DNA of 64,000 nucleotides from Streptomyces sp. NBC_00271 (GTDB taxonomy: Bacteria; Actinomycetota; Actinomycetes; Streptomycetales; Streptomycetaceae). Shown here piece after piece: positions 26,780 to 34,766 of the stretch. Location: the NCBI RefSeq assembly GCF_036178845.1, contig NZ_CP108070.1, forward strand, positions 8,804,001 through 8,868,000. The letters run 5' to 3'. The notes under the pieces were generated by a model, which had not been told where the DNA came from, searched no databases, and saw only the letters and a program-made list of their open reading frames with translations. The first letter of the stretch is position 1; the number at the start of each line of letters is the position of its first letter. Both the position numbers and the translations under genes were made by a program.

Positions 26780-27844
26780 ATGGGATCGCGACAGACGGTG
26801 ACGGTGTTCGGCGCGTACGGACACACCGGACGCTTCGTGGTGGCACACCTGCGGGAACGCGGGTTCGTGCCGGTGCTCTCCGGGCGCGACGCCGGCAAGC
26901 TGCGGGCGCTGGCGGCATCCGCCCCCGGCCTCGAGGTCCGGCCGGCGTCGGTCGACGACCCCGCCTCGCTCGACCGCGCCCTGGACGGCGCGGACGCCGT
27001 GATCAACTGCGCCGGGCCCTTCGCCGTGACCGCGGCTCCCGTGATCGAGGCGGCACTGCGCGCCGGGATCCCGTACGTCGATGTGGCGGCCGAGATCGAG
27101 GCCAACCTCGACACGTTCACGGACTTCGCGGGCCGCGCCCGCGCGGCGGGAGCGGTGATCGTCCCCGCGATGGCCTTCTACGGCGGCCTCGGCGACCTGC
27201 TGGCCACCGCCGCGATGGGGGACTGGACGGCGGCCGACGAAGCGAACATCGCGTACGGACTGAACAGTTGGCACCCCACCCCCGGGACACGCACCGCGGG
27301 CACGGTCTCCCAGGAGCGGCGAGGCGGCCGGCGCGTCCGCCACACGGACGGGCGATTGGAGTACCACGACGACAAGCCGATGCTCCTGAAGTGGTCCTTC
27401 CCCGACCCGACGGGCACCAGGGAGGTCGTCGCGGAGTTCACGATGGCCGACGTGGTCACCATCCCCAGCCACCTCTCCATCCCCGAGGTACGCACCCACA
27501 TGACGACCGAAGCGGCCAGAGACCTCTCCGCCGCGGACACACCGGCGCCGACCGCGGCCGACGAGGACGGGCGGTCCGACCAGACCTTCGTCGTCGACGC
27601 CGTCGTACGCTCCGGTGGCACCGAACGGCGCGCTGTGGCACGCGGCCGGGACATCTACGCCGTCAGCGCGCCGCTCGCGGTGGAGGCGGTCCACCGCATC
27701 CTCACCGGCCGGACCCGCACGGTCGGTGTCGCCTCCGCCGGTGAGATCTTCGACGCGCCCGACTTCCTGCGCGCCCTGTCCCCGCACATCTCGCTCGAAC
27801 TGCTCGGGCAGGGCACAAGCCGCAGCGGTGCGCGACGGCGGTGA
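26780..27844 (+). CDS. Saccharopine-dehydrogenase-like NAD(P)-binding protein
   Basis: A 354-residue protein with an N-terminal Rossmann fold (VTVFGAYGHTGRFVVAHL; VINCAGPFAVTAAPVIEAAL) and the overall layout of trans-acting enoyl reductase/saccharopine dehydrogenase-like proteins. ATG start with GGGGGAG upstream. The substrate cannot be told. It is 75 bases upstream of the ferredoxin gene and may share its transcript; a GlxA-type regulator lies divergently upstream. Confidence 0.82.
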   Translation: MGSRQTVTVFGAYGHTGRFVVAHLRERGFVPVLSGRDAGKLRALAASAPGLEVRPASVDDPASLDRALDGADAVINCAGPFAVTAAPVIEAALRAGIPYVDVAAEIEANLDTFTDFAGRARAAGAVIVPAMAFYGGLGDLLATAAMGDWTAADEANIAYGLNSWHPTPGTRTAGTVSQERRGGRRVRHTDGRLEYHDDKPMLLKWSFPDPTGTREVVAEFTMADVVTIPSHLSIPEVRTHMTTEAARDLSAADTPAPTAADEDGRSDQTFVVDAVVRSGGTERRAVARGRDIYAVSAPLAVEAVHRILTGRTRTVGVASAGEIFDAPDFLRALSPHISLELLGQGTSRSGARRR

Positions 27845-27918
27845 GCGGTGGCCGTGCGGGCTTCCGGATCTCCCCCCATGCTGGATGAGGGGGTGAGGCC
27901 ACGGAGGAGGTGGTGAGG

Positions 27919-28128
27919 ATGCAGACCGTTGTGGACCTCACGCGCTGCCAGGGCTATGCGCAGTGCGTGTTCCTCGCACCGGACGTGTTCGAGCTGCACG
28001 GCGAGGAGGGTTTGCTGTACGCCCCGGCCGTCCCGGACGACCAGGTCGAGCGCGTGCGCCAGGCCGCGGCGGCGTGCCCCGTCCAGGCCATCCTCCTCGG
28101 TGAAGGGGTGAGCGCCGGTGCCCGGTGA
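27919..28128 (+). CDS. Ferredoxin, P450-associated small iron-sulfur protein
   Basis: A 69-residue ferredoxin. The spacing C-x5-C (CQGYAQC) followed by a distant ACPVQAI fits the single-cluster [3Fe-4S] or [4Fe-4S] ferredoxins that serve actinobacterial P450s. An ATG with GGAGGAGG upstream is chosen, with in-frame GTGs at 27910 and 27913 as alternatives. It overlaps the reductase gene by 11 bases, so the two are coupled. It should carry electrons from that reductase to the P450 encoded third. Confidence 0.9.
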   Translation: MQTVVDLTRCQGYAQCVFLAPDVFELHGEEGLLYAPAVPDDQVERVRQAAAACPVQAILLGEGVSAGAR

Positions 28129-29491
28129 TCTGAGCGACGGCCGCATCGTGATCGTCGGCGCGTCGCTGGCCGGGTTGAGGGCCGCGGAGACGCTGCGCGA
28201 GGAGGGTTTCACCGGCTCACTGACCGTGGTCGGGGACGAGCCCAGTGCGCCGTACGACCGGCCACCGCTGTCCAAGCAGGTGCTGCTCGGCAAGGCGCCG
28301 GCCGACACCACGGCACTGCCGATGCGCCGGGACCCGGACGCCGACTGGCGACTGGGAGTGGCCGCCACCGGCGTGGACCCCATGGAGAAACGGGTGATGC
28401 TGGCCGACGGCGAGTCGCTGCCGTACGACCGGCTGCTGATCGCCACCGGTACCCGGGCGCGCCCCTGGCCCAACCGGGACGAGGGATCCCTGGACGGCGT
28501 GTTCACCCTGCGCACCAGTGACGAGGCCGGGAAGCTGGCCGAGCGGCTGGCCGCCGGGCCGGAGCGGGTGCTGGTGATCGGTGCCGGCTTCACCGGTTCG
28601 GAGATCGCCTCCGCCTGTCGGGAGCGGGGTATCGAGGTCACGGTCGCAGAACGCGGCCCCGCACCTCTGGTGGGCGCGCTCGGCGGCACCCTGGCGAAAC
28701 TCGCGGCAGCCATGCACCGCAATCACGGCGTGGACTTGCGCACCGGGGTGACGGTCACCGCTCTGCGCGGGGACGGGAACGGCCGGTTCACCGGTGCGGA
28801 CCTGTCCGACGGCAGTCGTGTCGAGGCGGATGTGTGCGTGGTCGCGTTGGGGGCGGTCCGCAACGTCGAGTGGTTGGCGGAGTCCGGGTTGGCGGCGGGT
28901 CCGCGCGGGATCGCCTGCGACGCCGGGTGCCGGGCCTTCAACATGTACGGGATAGTGACCGACGACGTCTTCGCGGCCGGTGACGTCTCCCGGTTCCCGC
29001 ACCCGCTGTTCGGGTACCAGATGCTCTCCCTGGAGCACTGGGGCAACGCGGTCGAACAGGCCGAGGTGGCGGCTCACAACATGGTCAGCCCGGGGCCTCT
29101 GCGGCGTCCGCACCTCGCCGTCCCGACGTTCTGGTCGACCCAGTTCGGGCTCAACATCAAGTCGGTGGGCGTGCCCACCTACTCCGATCACGTGGTCGTC
29201 GCCCAGGGCTCTTTGGAGGCGCGCCGCCTTGCGGTGGTCTACGGCTACCAGGGACGGGTCACCGCCGCGGTCACCGTCGACATGGCCAAGTCGCTCGACT
29301 ACTACAAGCACCTGATCGAGACGGCCGCTCCGTTCCCGCCCCCGCCCGGCGCGGCGGACCGTCCGTTCGCGGCCGACGTCACGATTCCGTCCGACGTGCC
29401 GGACCCGAGCGGGCTGTCGCACGGCCCCACCGTGGCGCTCACCGGTTACCTGCCCGATCGACGACTGACGGTGGTGCAGCCCACGCGGTGA
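28118..29491 (+). CDS. NAD(P)/FAD-dependent ferredoxin reductase
   Basis: A 457-residue flavoprotein of the ferredoxin/rubredoxin reductase class. FAD-binding motif IVIVGASLAGLRAAETLR at the N-terminus, YDRPPLSKQ, the second dinucleotide motif VLVIGAGFTGSEIASA near 150, and DDVFAAGDVSRFPHP in the C-terminal part. GTG start overlapping the ferredoxin gene. Together with the ferredoxin it forms a complete redox chain for the P450 encoded 31 bases downstream. Confidence 0.92.
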   Translation: MPGDLSDGRIVIVGASLAGLRAAETLREEGFTGSLTVVGDEPSAPYDRPPLSKQVLLGKAPADTTALPMRRDPDADWRLGVAATGVDPMEKRVMLADGESLPYDRLLIATGTRARPWPNRDEGSLDGVFTLRTSDEAGKLAERLAAGPERVLVIGAGFTGSEIASACRERGIEVTVAERGPAPLVGALGGTLAKLAAAMHRNHGVDLRTGVTVTALRGDGNGRFTGADLSDGSRVEADVCVVALGAVRNVEWLAESGLAAGPRGIACDAGCRAFNMYGIVTDDVFAAGDVSRFPHPLFGYQMLSLEHWGNAVEQAEVAAHNMVSPGPLRRPHLAVPTFWSTQFGLNIKSVGVPTYSDHVVVAQGSLEARRLAVVYGYQGRVTAAVTVDMAKSLDYYKHLIETAAPFPPPPGAADRPFAADVTIPSDVPDPSGLSHGPTVALTGYLPDRRLTVVQPTR

Positions 29492-29522
29492 CCCACGTCC
29501 CGCCCGACCACGAGGAGCCACC

Positions 29523-30716
29523 ATGGCCTCCGAGACCTTGCTGGCACGGATCTCCGACTACGCGAACCGCCCCAACCCCTATCCGCTGTATGCGGAACTC
29601 CGCGAGGCCGGTCCCGTGGTGCGGCAGGCCGACGGCAGCTGTCTGATCGGCACCTACCACGAAATCGCCGCTCTGCTCCACGATCCGCGGATGAGCGCCG
29701 AACCGCGCCGCACCGACGCGTCGTCCGAGGAGACGAGGCGGCCGCCGTTCCTGCGGATCGACGACCCCGAGCACCACAGACTGCGCACCCTGACCATGCG
29801 GCCGTTCGGGCCGCCGCACACCCCCGGCCGGGTCGACGCCATGCGCGGCGAGATCGCCCGGATCACCGGGGAACTGATCGAGGCGCTCCGGGACCGTGAG
29901 CAGTTCGACGTCGTCGACGACTTCGCCTACCCCCTGCCCATCACCGTCATCTGCCGACTGATGGGCGTCCCGCGTGAGGACGAGGCACTGTTCCAGGGAT
30001 GGACCGACGTGATCGTCGCGTCCGCCGACATCGGGCCCGAAGAGGACACCACCGAACGGGACAAGGCGGGCCTGCAGGCCCGCCAGGAGATGGGCGGGTA
30101 CTTGGTCAACCTCGCCGAACAGCGCCGCGGCAGTCCCACCGGCGACATGCTCTCCGACCTCATCAACGAACCGGACCCCGCCCTGCGGCTCACCGTCGAG
30201 GAACTCGCGGAAACCACCATCCTGTTGTTCATCGCCGGACACGAGACCACGGTCAACCTGATCACCAACGGCGTCCTCACCCTGCTGCGCCGGCCCGACG
30301 AACTGGACCGGCTGCGCCGCGAACCCGACCAGCTGCCGCGCGCGGTGGAGGAACTGCTGCGCTACGAACCCCCGGTCCACATGCGCGAGAGGATCCCTCT
30401 CGCCGACATCGATGTCGCCGGCACCACGATCCCCAAGGGCACGTCCGTCATCCTGGCGCTGGCCTCGGGCAGTCGCGACCCCAAGCGGTTCCACGAGCCC
30501 GACCTGTTCGACCCCACCCGCCCGGACAACGAGCACTTCGGCTTCGGCAGCGGGATCCATCTCTGCTACGGCGCACCACTCGCCCGCATCGAAGCCGAGA
30601 CCGCGCTCGGCGCGCTGCTTCCCCACCTCGGCACGGCCCGCCTGGTCCAGGACCCGCCCCCCTACCGCCAGAACGCCATGCTCCGCGGCCCCCGCCACCT
30701 GCCCCTCCAACTATGA
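29523..30716 (+). CDS. Cytochrome P450
   Basis: A 397-residue bacterial P450. The I-helix oxygen-binding motif AGHETTVNL, the ExxR motif (ELLRYEPP) and the haem-thiolate loop FGFGSGIHLCYGAPLAR are all intact. ATG start with GAGGAGCC upstream. It is the last gene of a ferredoxin-reductase-P450 operon, so it needs no outside redox partner. The substrate is unknown; many such CYP105/107-like enzymes hydroxylate natural products or xenobiotics. Confidence 0.93.
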   Translation: MASETLLARISDYANRPNPYPLYAELREAGPVVRQADGSCLIGTYHEIAALLHDPRMSAEPRRTDASSEETRRPPFLRIDDPEHHRLRTLTMRPFGPPHTPGRVDAMRGEIARITGELIEALRDREQFDVVDDFAYPLPITVICRLMGVPREDEALFQGWTDVIVASADIGPEEDTTERDKAGLQARQEMGGYLVNLAEQRRGSPTGDMLSDLINEPDPALRLTVEELAETTILLFIAGHETTVNLITNGVLTLLRRPDELDRLRREPDQLPRAVEELLRYEPPVHMRERIPLADIDVAGTTIPKGTSVILALASGSRDPKRFHEPDLFDPTRPDNEHFGFGSGIHLCYGAPLARIEAETALGALLPHLGTARLVQDPPPYRQNAMLRGPRHLPLQL

Positions 30717-30732
30717 ACCGGCGAGGCGGCGG

Positions 30733-31040
30733 CTATGCGGTGAGGTGGTCGTGCCGTGCGGGGCTTCCGGTCACGTAGTGCACGTACTCGCGCTCCAGCC
30801 GGAACCCGGCGGTCCAGGCGAGCAGGCGGCCGGGGCGGTTGTCGCGGGAGCAGGACCAGCTCGCGGTGTGGCCGCGGGCCGCGATGTCCGTGCACAGGGC
30901 GGCGACGCAGGCGAGGGCGAGGTGTTCGCGTCGGTGCTCGGGGACCGTGAGGCAGGCGATGCCGTCGCATCGTCACGCCCCACGGGAGACGGGGTGTCGA
31001 GGAGGGCGGCATGCGCTGTACGTACACCATGCGCTCCCAC
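30733..31040 (-). pseudogene. GNAT acetyltransferase relic, frameshifted
   Basis: The 3' part reads DGIACLTVPEHRREHLALAC, SWSCSRDNRPGRLLAW and AGFRLEREYVHYVTG before the stop at 30733. This is the acetyl-CoA-binding and C-terminal part of a GNAT N-acetyltransferase. Just upstream of DGIACL the frame meets a TGA, and the continuation (TPSPVG, TPRLPWG) lies in other frames, so at least one frameshift is present. No proper N-terminus is found. Probably a dead gene at a rearranged locus. Confidence 0.65.
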
Positions 31041-31086
31041 GGGGTGACCTGGCCGAAGGTGTGTGTGGTGGGGTCGCCCCTGGGGC

Positions 31087-31164
31087 TCAGCGCCGACCGG
31101 CCTTGCGGCCGTGGTTCGCCTTGTTCCTGCGGCGGGCTCTCTTCTTGCGGGAGCGCTTGGACAT
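31087..31164 (-). CDS. 25-residue basic protein resembling ribosomal protein bL37
   Basis: A tiny gene that coding-length filters miss. The peptide starts MSKRSRKKRARRRN, continues with KANHGRK and ends GRR before TGA, 14 of 25 residues being Lys or Arg. This matches, from memory, the pattern of the about 24-residue bL37 protein of actinobacterial 50S subunits (xKRxRKKR...ANHGK). The ATG at 31164 has CGGAG 9 bases upstream; another ATG two codons earlier lies too close to that site. It sits between the GNAT and SDR relics. Whether it is the main bL37 gene or a spare copy cannot be judged from this window. Confidence 0.6.
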   Translation of the reverse strand: MSKRSRKKRARRRNKANHGRKAGRR

Positions 31165-31174
31165 GTGCATCAAC

Positions 31175-31785
31175 TCCGGTGCTTGGAAGGGAAGTTCGAG
31201 CGGTGCGGCCGATGAGCAGGTCGGCGAGCTTGTTGAGGCGCTTGATCGTGCGGTCCTCGGTGGCGGCCGGGGCCGGTGTGACGCCTTCGTGGGCGTACCC
31301 CGGCATCAGCGCTGTGTCGCAGACGCCGGGGTGCACGGAGACCGCGGTGACGCGCGGGTCGGCGGCGAAGACGGTGAGCGCGAGCTGCGACTGGGCGTAG
31401 GCGGCGAGCCGGGAGTAGCGGCGGGCGCGGTTGGGGTCGCTCCACTGGATGTTCGCGGTGCGGTGCAGGGACGACGAGCCGTTGACGACCCGGCCGCCGG
31501 GGTCGCTGGTGAGTGCGGGTTCCAGCAGGCAGGTCAGGAGGTGGTGGGCGAGGAAGTTGACCTGGCAGGCGATCTCGTTGCCGTCCGTGGTGACGGTGTG
31601 CCGCTCGGGCGCCGCCACGCCCGCGTTGTTGAGGAGCACGTCGAGGTGCGGGTGCTGGGCGACGACCTGGTTCGCCAGGGACTCGACCTCGTCGAGGTGG
31701 GTGAAGTCGGCGCAGTTCTGGCCGGCGTAGACGCGGGTCCCGCTGCCCGGCCCCGACGGTTCCGTCGCCCCGGGCGCCCACTGCG
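31175..31785 (-). pseudogene. Short-chain dehydrogenase relic without N-terminus
   Basis: The frame contains LDVLLNNAGVAAP, NFLAHHLLTCLLEPAL, GRVVNGSSSLHR and VHPGVCDTALMPGY, the middle and end of a classical SDR. The N-terminal glycine-rich NAD motif is absent: upstream of about 31790 similarity stops. The catalytic YxxxK appears as YAQSQ, with Gln replacing the essential Lys. The C-terminus also runs on into unrelated sequence over the bL37-like gene. It is almost certainly non-functional. Confidence 0.7.
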
Positions 31786-31804
31786 TGAAACGGGCAGCAT
31801 CGTC

Positions 31805-32020
31805 GGCGACGTCGTGCGCCGGTCGCTCACTTCCGCTGACATACCGGAGGCGATCTTCCACGAACTTGCGGACAGGGCGGAGGACTTGTGGCCGTTGCCC
31901 TGGCGCGAGGCCATCCTCGACTGCATCGAGCGGCGTGCGGTCATCGGCACCCCGACCGCCGAGTACGTCCCCGGCCAACTCGTCAACGGCCGCCTCGCCG
32001 ATAGAGGGCGGTCTTCTCGT
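31805..32020 (+). other. Unrecognised coding fragment
   Basis: A plus-strand frame reads RRSLTSADIPEAIFHELADR, then LWPLPWREAILDCIERRAV and GTPTAEYVPGQLVNGRLADR. The composition is that of a real protein rather than a shadow frame, but there is no start and I cannot name a family. It abuts the missing 5' end of the SDR relic, so a junction near 31790 brought two gene pieces together. Confidence 0.35.
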
Positions 32021-32053
32021 GGTGAGTCTCGATGCCTCGCCACGGCTGCCCCA

Positions 32054-32149
32054 GTTCTGGGAATTTTCTGAGAACCCACCGTGGATCTTGGCCGTCCGCG
32101 CCCTATGACCTGCGTCGTTCGCCATCGGCTCTCAGAAATCTCCCAGAAC
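32054..32149. repeat. 96-bp element bounded by 20-bp inverted repeats
   Basis: The arm gttctgggaattttctgaga (32054-32073) is inverted at 32130-32149 with 18 of 20 positions matching, enclosing 56 bases without a coding frame of note. It lies at the edge of the relic region, 120 bases before the streptophobe gene. It may be a miniature transposable element, the terminal repeats of a lost insertion sequence, or a hairpin in the leader of the next gene. Confidence 0.6.
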
Positions 32150-32272
32150 CTCTCGGGAACCTCGTACCCGCGACCGCCACTGTGTGCGGGTCCCCATGGC
32201 CACGCGGCGCTGCACCTTCCCCCGTTCGGCGCCGCGTGTCCCTTTTCTGTGAACGAAGCGGAGTTGCTCTGC

Positions 32273-33850
32273 ATGGCTGCTACCACGCCCCGTCTCCAGA
32301 CCAAGCCGGACTCCGGTCCGCGGCCTGGTCCCGGAACCAGGCCGCGGCCCGGTACGGGCCCCCGGCCGCCACGTCGCACCGTGCCGGTGCGGTTGATCGG
32401 GCCGTGGGAGAACTTCGTGGAAGGGGCGGCGGCCGCGCTGTGCGCGGTGGTCGCCATGGCGGCCGCGTCCGCGCTTGCGCTGACGTTGCTCGACGCGGGA
32501 TCTGCCGGCTCGGTCTGGTCGCTGGCCATGGCTTTGACGGCCATGGCCGTCGGCGGTTCGGTCAGCGCCGGTTCTGATGTGTCCGGGGACGGCGGGTCGA
32601 TGGGCGGCCTGGCGTCCCTGTTCGGCGGTGGTGGCGGTGGCATGAGCCCGTCGATGAGCGGTGCGGCCGATGTCGTACCGCTCAGCGTCACACTCGTCGG
32701 AGCCGTCGTGCTGTGGATCGCGTTCTCCCGGCGGTTGGGTCAGGGGCAGCAGCGGCGGTTCACCGCCGGTGAACTGGGCGTGCGTGCGGCCGGGGCGGCT
32801 GGTGCGGCGCTTTGCACGCTCGTGATCGTGGCCGCTCTTGCGAAGGGATCGGCCACCATGCCCGCGTCGGCGATGAGCAGCATGGGAGGAGCCGACGGTA
32901 ACAGGGCTGCTGAGGGCTTCGGAGGAGGGAGCGGCGGCCTGGGTGAGCTCATGGGCGGTGGCAGCGGTGGTCTGGGCGGTCTCATGGGCGGTGGTTCGGG
33001 GACCCGGATGGCCGTGACGTACCACGTGAGCGCCGGATCGGCGGGCGTCGGTGCGGTGTTGTGGGTGGCCGTCGCGCTCGGTGTGGGATGCCTGATCAGC
33101 CGACGGGTGCGGCTGCCGCTGGGCGGTGCGCTGGACGGACTGCGCGCCGGCTGGGGCCGGAGCCTGTCGGCAATCGTGCGTGCGGTCCTCGTCCTGGCGG
33201 CCGTACCACTGGTGGCCCTGGCTGTTGTCGGGTTGGTGGTCGGCGGCAAGGCGGGCTCGGCGGCGGGTGCCGCCCTGTTGCTCGCCCCGAACGCCCTTGC
33301 GGTCTTCCTGACCCTGGGCGTCGGTTCCTCGTGGACGGCCGGGTTGCATCCGGTGCAGAGCGACAGCAGCAATCCGCTCGCCGCTCTGATGGGTGGTCTG
33401 GGCGGGAGTACAGGGGCCATGGGCGGCGGCCGGCAGACCGACCGTACCGAACACCTGAGGTCCCTGGCGGTCGGCGGCTGGCCGCTGTGGCTGGCGGCCC
33501 TCACGGTGACCGCTCTCATCCTGGTCTGCTGTGCCTACCGGGCGGCCCGCGCCACGAACCCGGCCCATCTGGTTCCGCTGCACCCCTACCGGGGACCGCT
33601 GGCGGTGCACCTCGGCATGGCGCAGCGGTTCGGTGTCGTCACAGCCGTCGTGATGGGTACGGCGGCCTGGCTGGTGAGGGCATCCGGCACCTTCGGCGTC
33701 AGCATGTTCGGCAGCGAGATGGGAGGAATGAGCGTCGAACTGAGCGGCAGCGTGCTGCGGACGCTCGCCTTCGGGCTGCTCGTCGGAGGGCTGGCCGGAT
33801 TCGGCGGGAGTCTGTTGGCCGCTGCGCGCGGTGCGTTCGGGGCACGGTGA
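32273..33850 (+). CDS. Streptophobe-family polytopic membrane protein
   Basis: A 525-residue very hydrophobic protein with about ten predicted helices, separated by Gly/Ser/Met-rich loops (GGLASLFGGGGGG, GGGSGGLGGLMGGGSG) and preceded by a basic Pro/Arg-rich N-terminus. This composition and layout are those of the actinobacterial streptophobe family, which has no assigned function. ATG start with GGAG about 9 bases upstream. It is followed by a two-component system 142 bases downstream on the same strand. Confidence 0.82.
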   Translation: MAATTPRLQTKPDSGPRPGPGTRPRPGTGPRPPRRTVPVRLIGPWENFVEGAAAALCAVVAMAAASALALTLLDAGSAGSVWSLAMALTAMAVGGSVSAGSDVSGDGGSMGGLASLFGGGGGGMSPSMSGAADVVPLSVTLVGAVVLWIAFSRRLGQGQQRRFTAGELGVRAAGAAGAALCTLVIVAALAKGSATMPASAMSSMGGADGNRAAEGFGGGSGGLGELMGGGSGGLGGLMGGGSGTRMAVTYHVSAGSAGVGAVLWVAVALGVGCLISRRVRLPLGGALDGLRAGWGRSLSAIVRAVLVLAAVPLVALAVVGLVVGGKAGSAAGAALLLAPNALAVFLTLGVGSSWTAGLHPVQSDSSNPLAALMGGLGGSTGAMGGGRQTDRTEHLRSLAVGGWPLWLAALTVTALILVCCAYRAARATNPAHLVPLHPYRGPLAVHLGMAQRFGVVTAVVMGTAAWLVRASGTFGVSMFGSEMGGMSVELSGSVLRTLAFGLLVGGLAGFGGSLLAAARGAFGAR

Positions 33851-33992
33851 CAGCGGACCTTATGCGGCGAAGACAGGACGGTTCCGTATCCTGCCGTGCA
33901 GGATCCCGGCTGCCGTGCGCTGCGCGTTTTCCGCCGTGCCCCCTGTCTGTGGCGGGGCCGGGAGCATGTTCCCGGTTGCCTGGAGGCCCCCT

Positions 33993-34766
33993 TTGATCGC
34001 AATTGAGCGTGCTGCCCTGCCTGGCACCGGTGCTGGAAGCGACTTCAACCTGACGCATGCCAGAGATGTGAATCTGTTGGTGGTGGACGACGAATCCACC
34101 GTCCGGGAGCTGCTGTGTGCGGCCTTGAGGCACGCCGGCTTCACCGTCGCCGCGGCTGGGACGGGGCAGGAGGCGCTGGACCGGGCGCGGGAGGTCACAC
34201 CGGATCTGGTGCTGCTCGATGTCATGCTGCCCGACCTGGACGGCTTCGAGGTGATCCGGCGGCTGCGCGGGCGGCACCGCCCTGCCTCGGGATCCCGGAC
34301 CGGACACGTCCCCGTCGTGTTCCTCACCGCCCGCGACGGCACCCGGGACAAGATCGAGGGGCTGGTCCTGGGCGGCGACGACTACGTGACCAAACCCTTC
34401 GACCTGGAGGAGCTGATCGCGCGGATCCACGCGGTGCTGCGCCGCACCAGCGGCGACCCCACCGCACTGCTGCGAGCCGCCGACCTGGAACTCGACCCCG
34501 AGGGAATGCAGGCGGCCCGCTCGGGAGAGCCGCTGCGGCTGTCGCCCACCGAGTTCCGGCTGCTGCACTACCTGATGACCAACGCCGGACGCACGGTCTC
34601 CAAGGCGCAGATCCTCCAGCGGGTCTGGGACTACGACTTCAACGGCGACACCGGCATCGTCGACACCTACATCAGCTATCTGCGCCGCAAGATCGACAAC
34701 GGCGGTCCCAAGCTCATCCACACCGTGCACGGCGTCGGGTACGTGCTGCGGGGGCCGAAGTCGTGA
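33993..34766 (+). CDS. OmpR-family response regulator
   Basis: A 257-residue regulator: a non-conserved N-terminal stretch of about 25 residues, then receiver (VNLLVVDDEST, Asp in LVLLDVMLPDLDG, FLTARDG, YVTKPF) and winged helix (LSPTEFRLLHYL, IHTVHGVGYVLRG). The receiver carries a short insertion (HRPASGSRTGH). I take the TTG at 33993 with GGAGG six bases before it; a GTG nearer the receiver is an alternative. The stop overlaps the kinase start. Confidence 0.88.
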   Translation: MIAIERAALPGTGAGSDFNLTHARDVNLLVVDDESTVRELLCAALRHAGFTVAAAGTGQEALDRAREVTPDLVLLDVMLPDLDGFEVIRRLRGRHRPASGSRTGHVPVVFLTARDGTRDKIEGLVLGGDDYVTKPFDLEELIARIHAVLRRTSGDPTALLRAADLELDPEGMQAARSGEPLRLSPTEFRLLHYLMTNAGRTVSKAQILQRVWDYDFNGDTGIVDTYISYLRRKIDNGGPKLIHTVHGVGYVLRGPKS

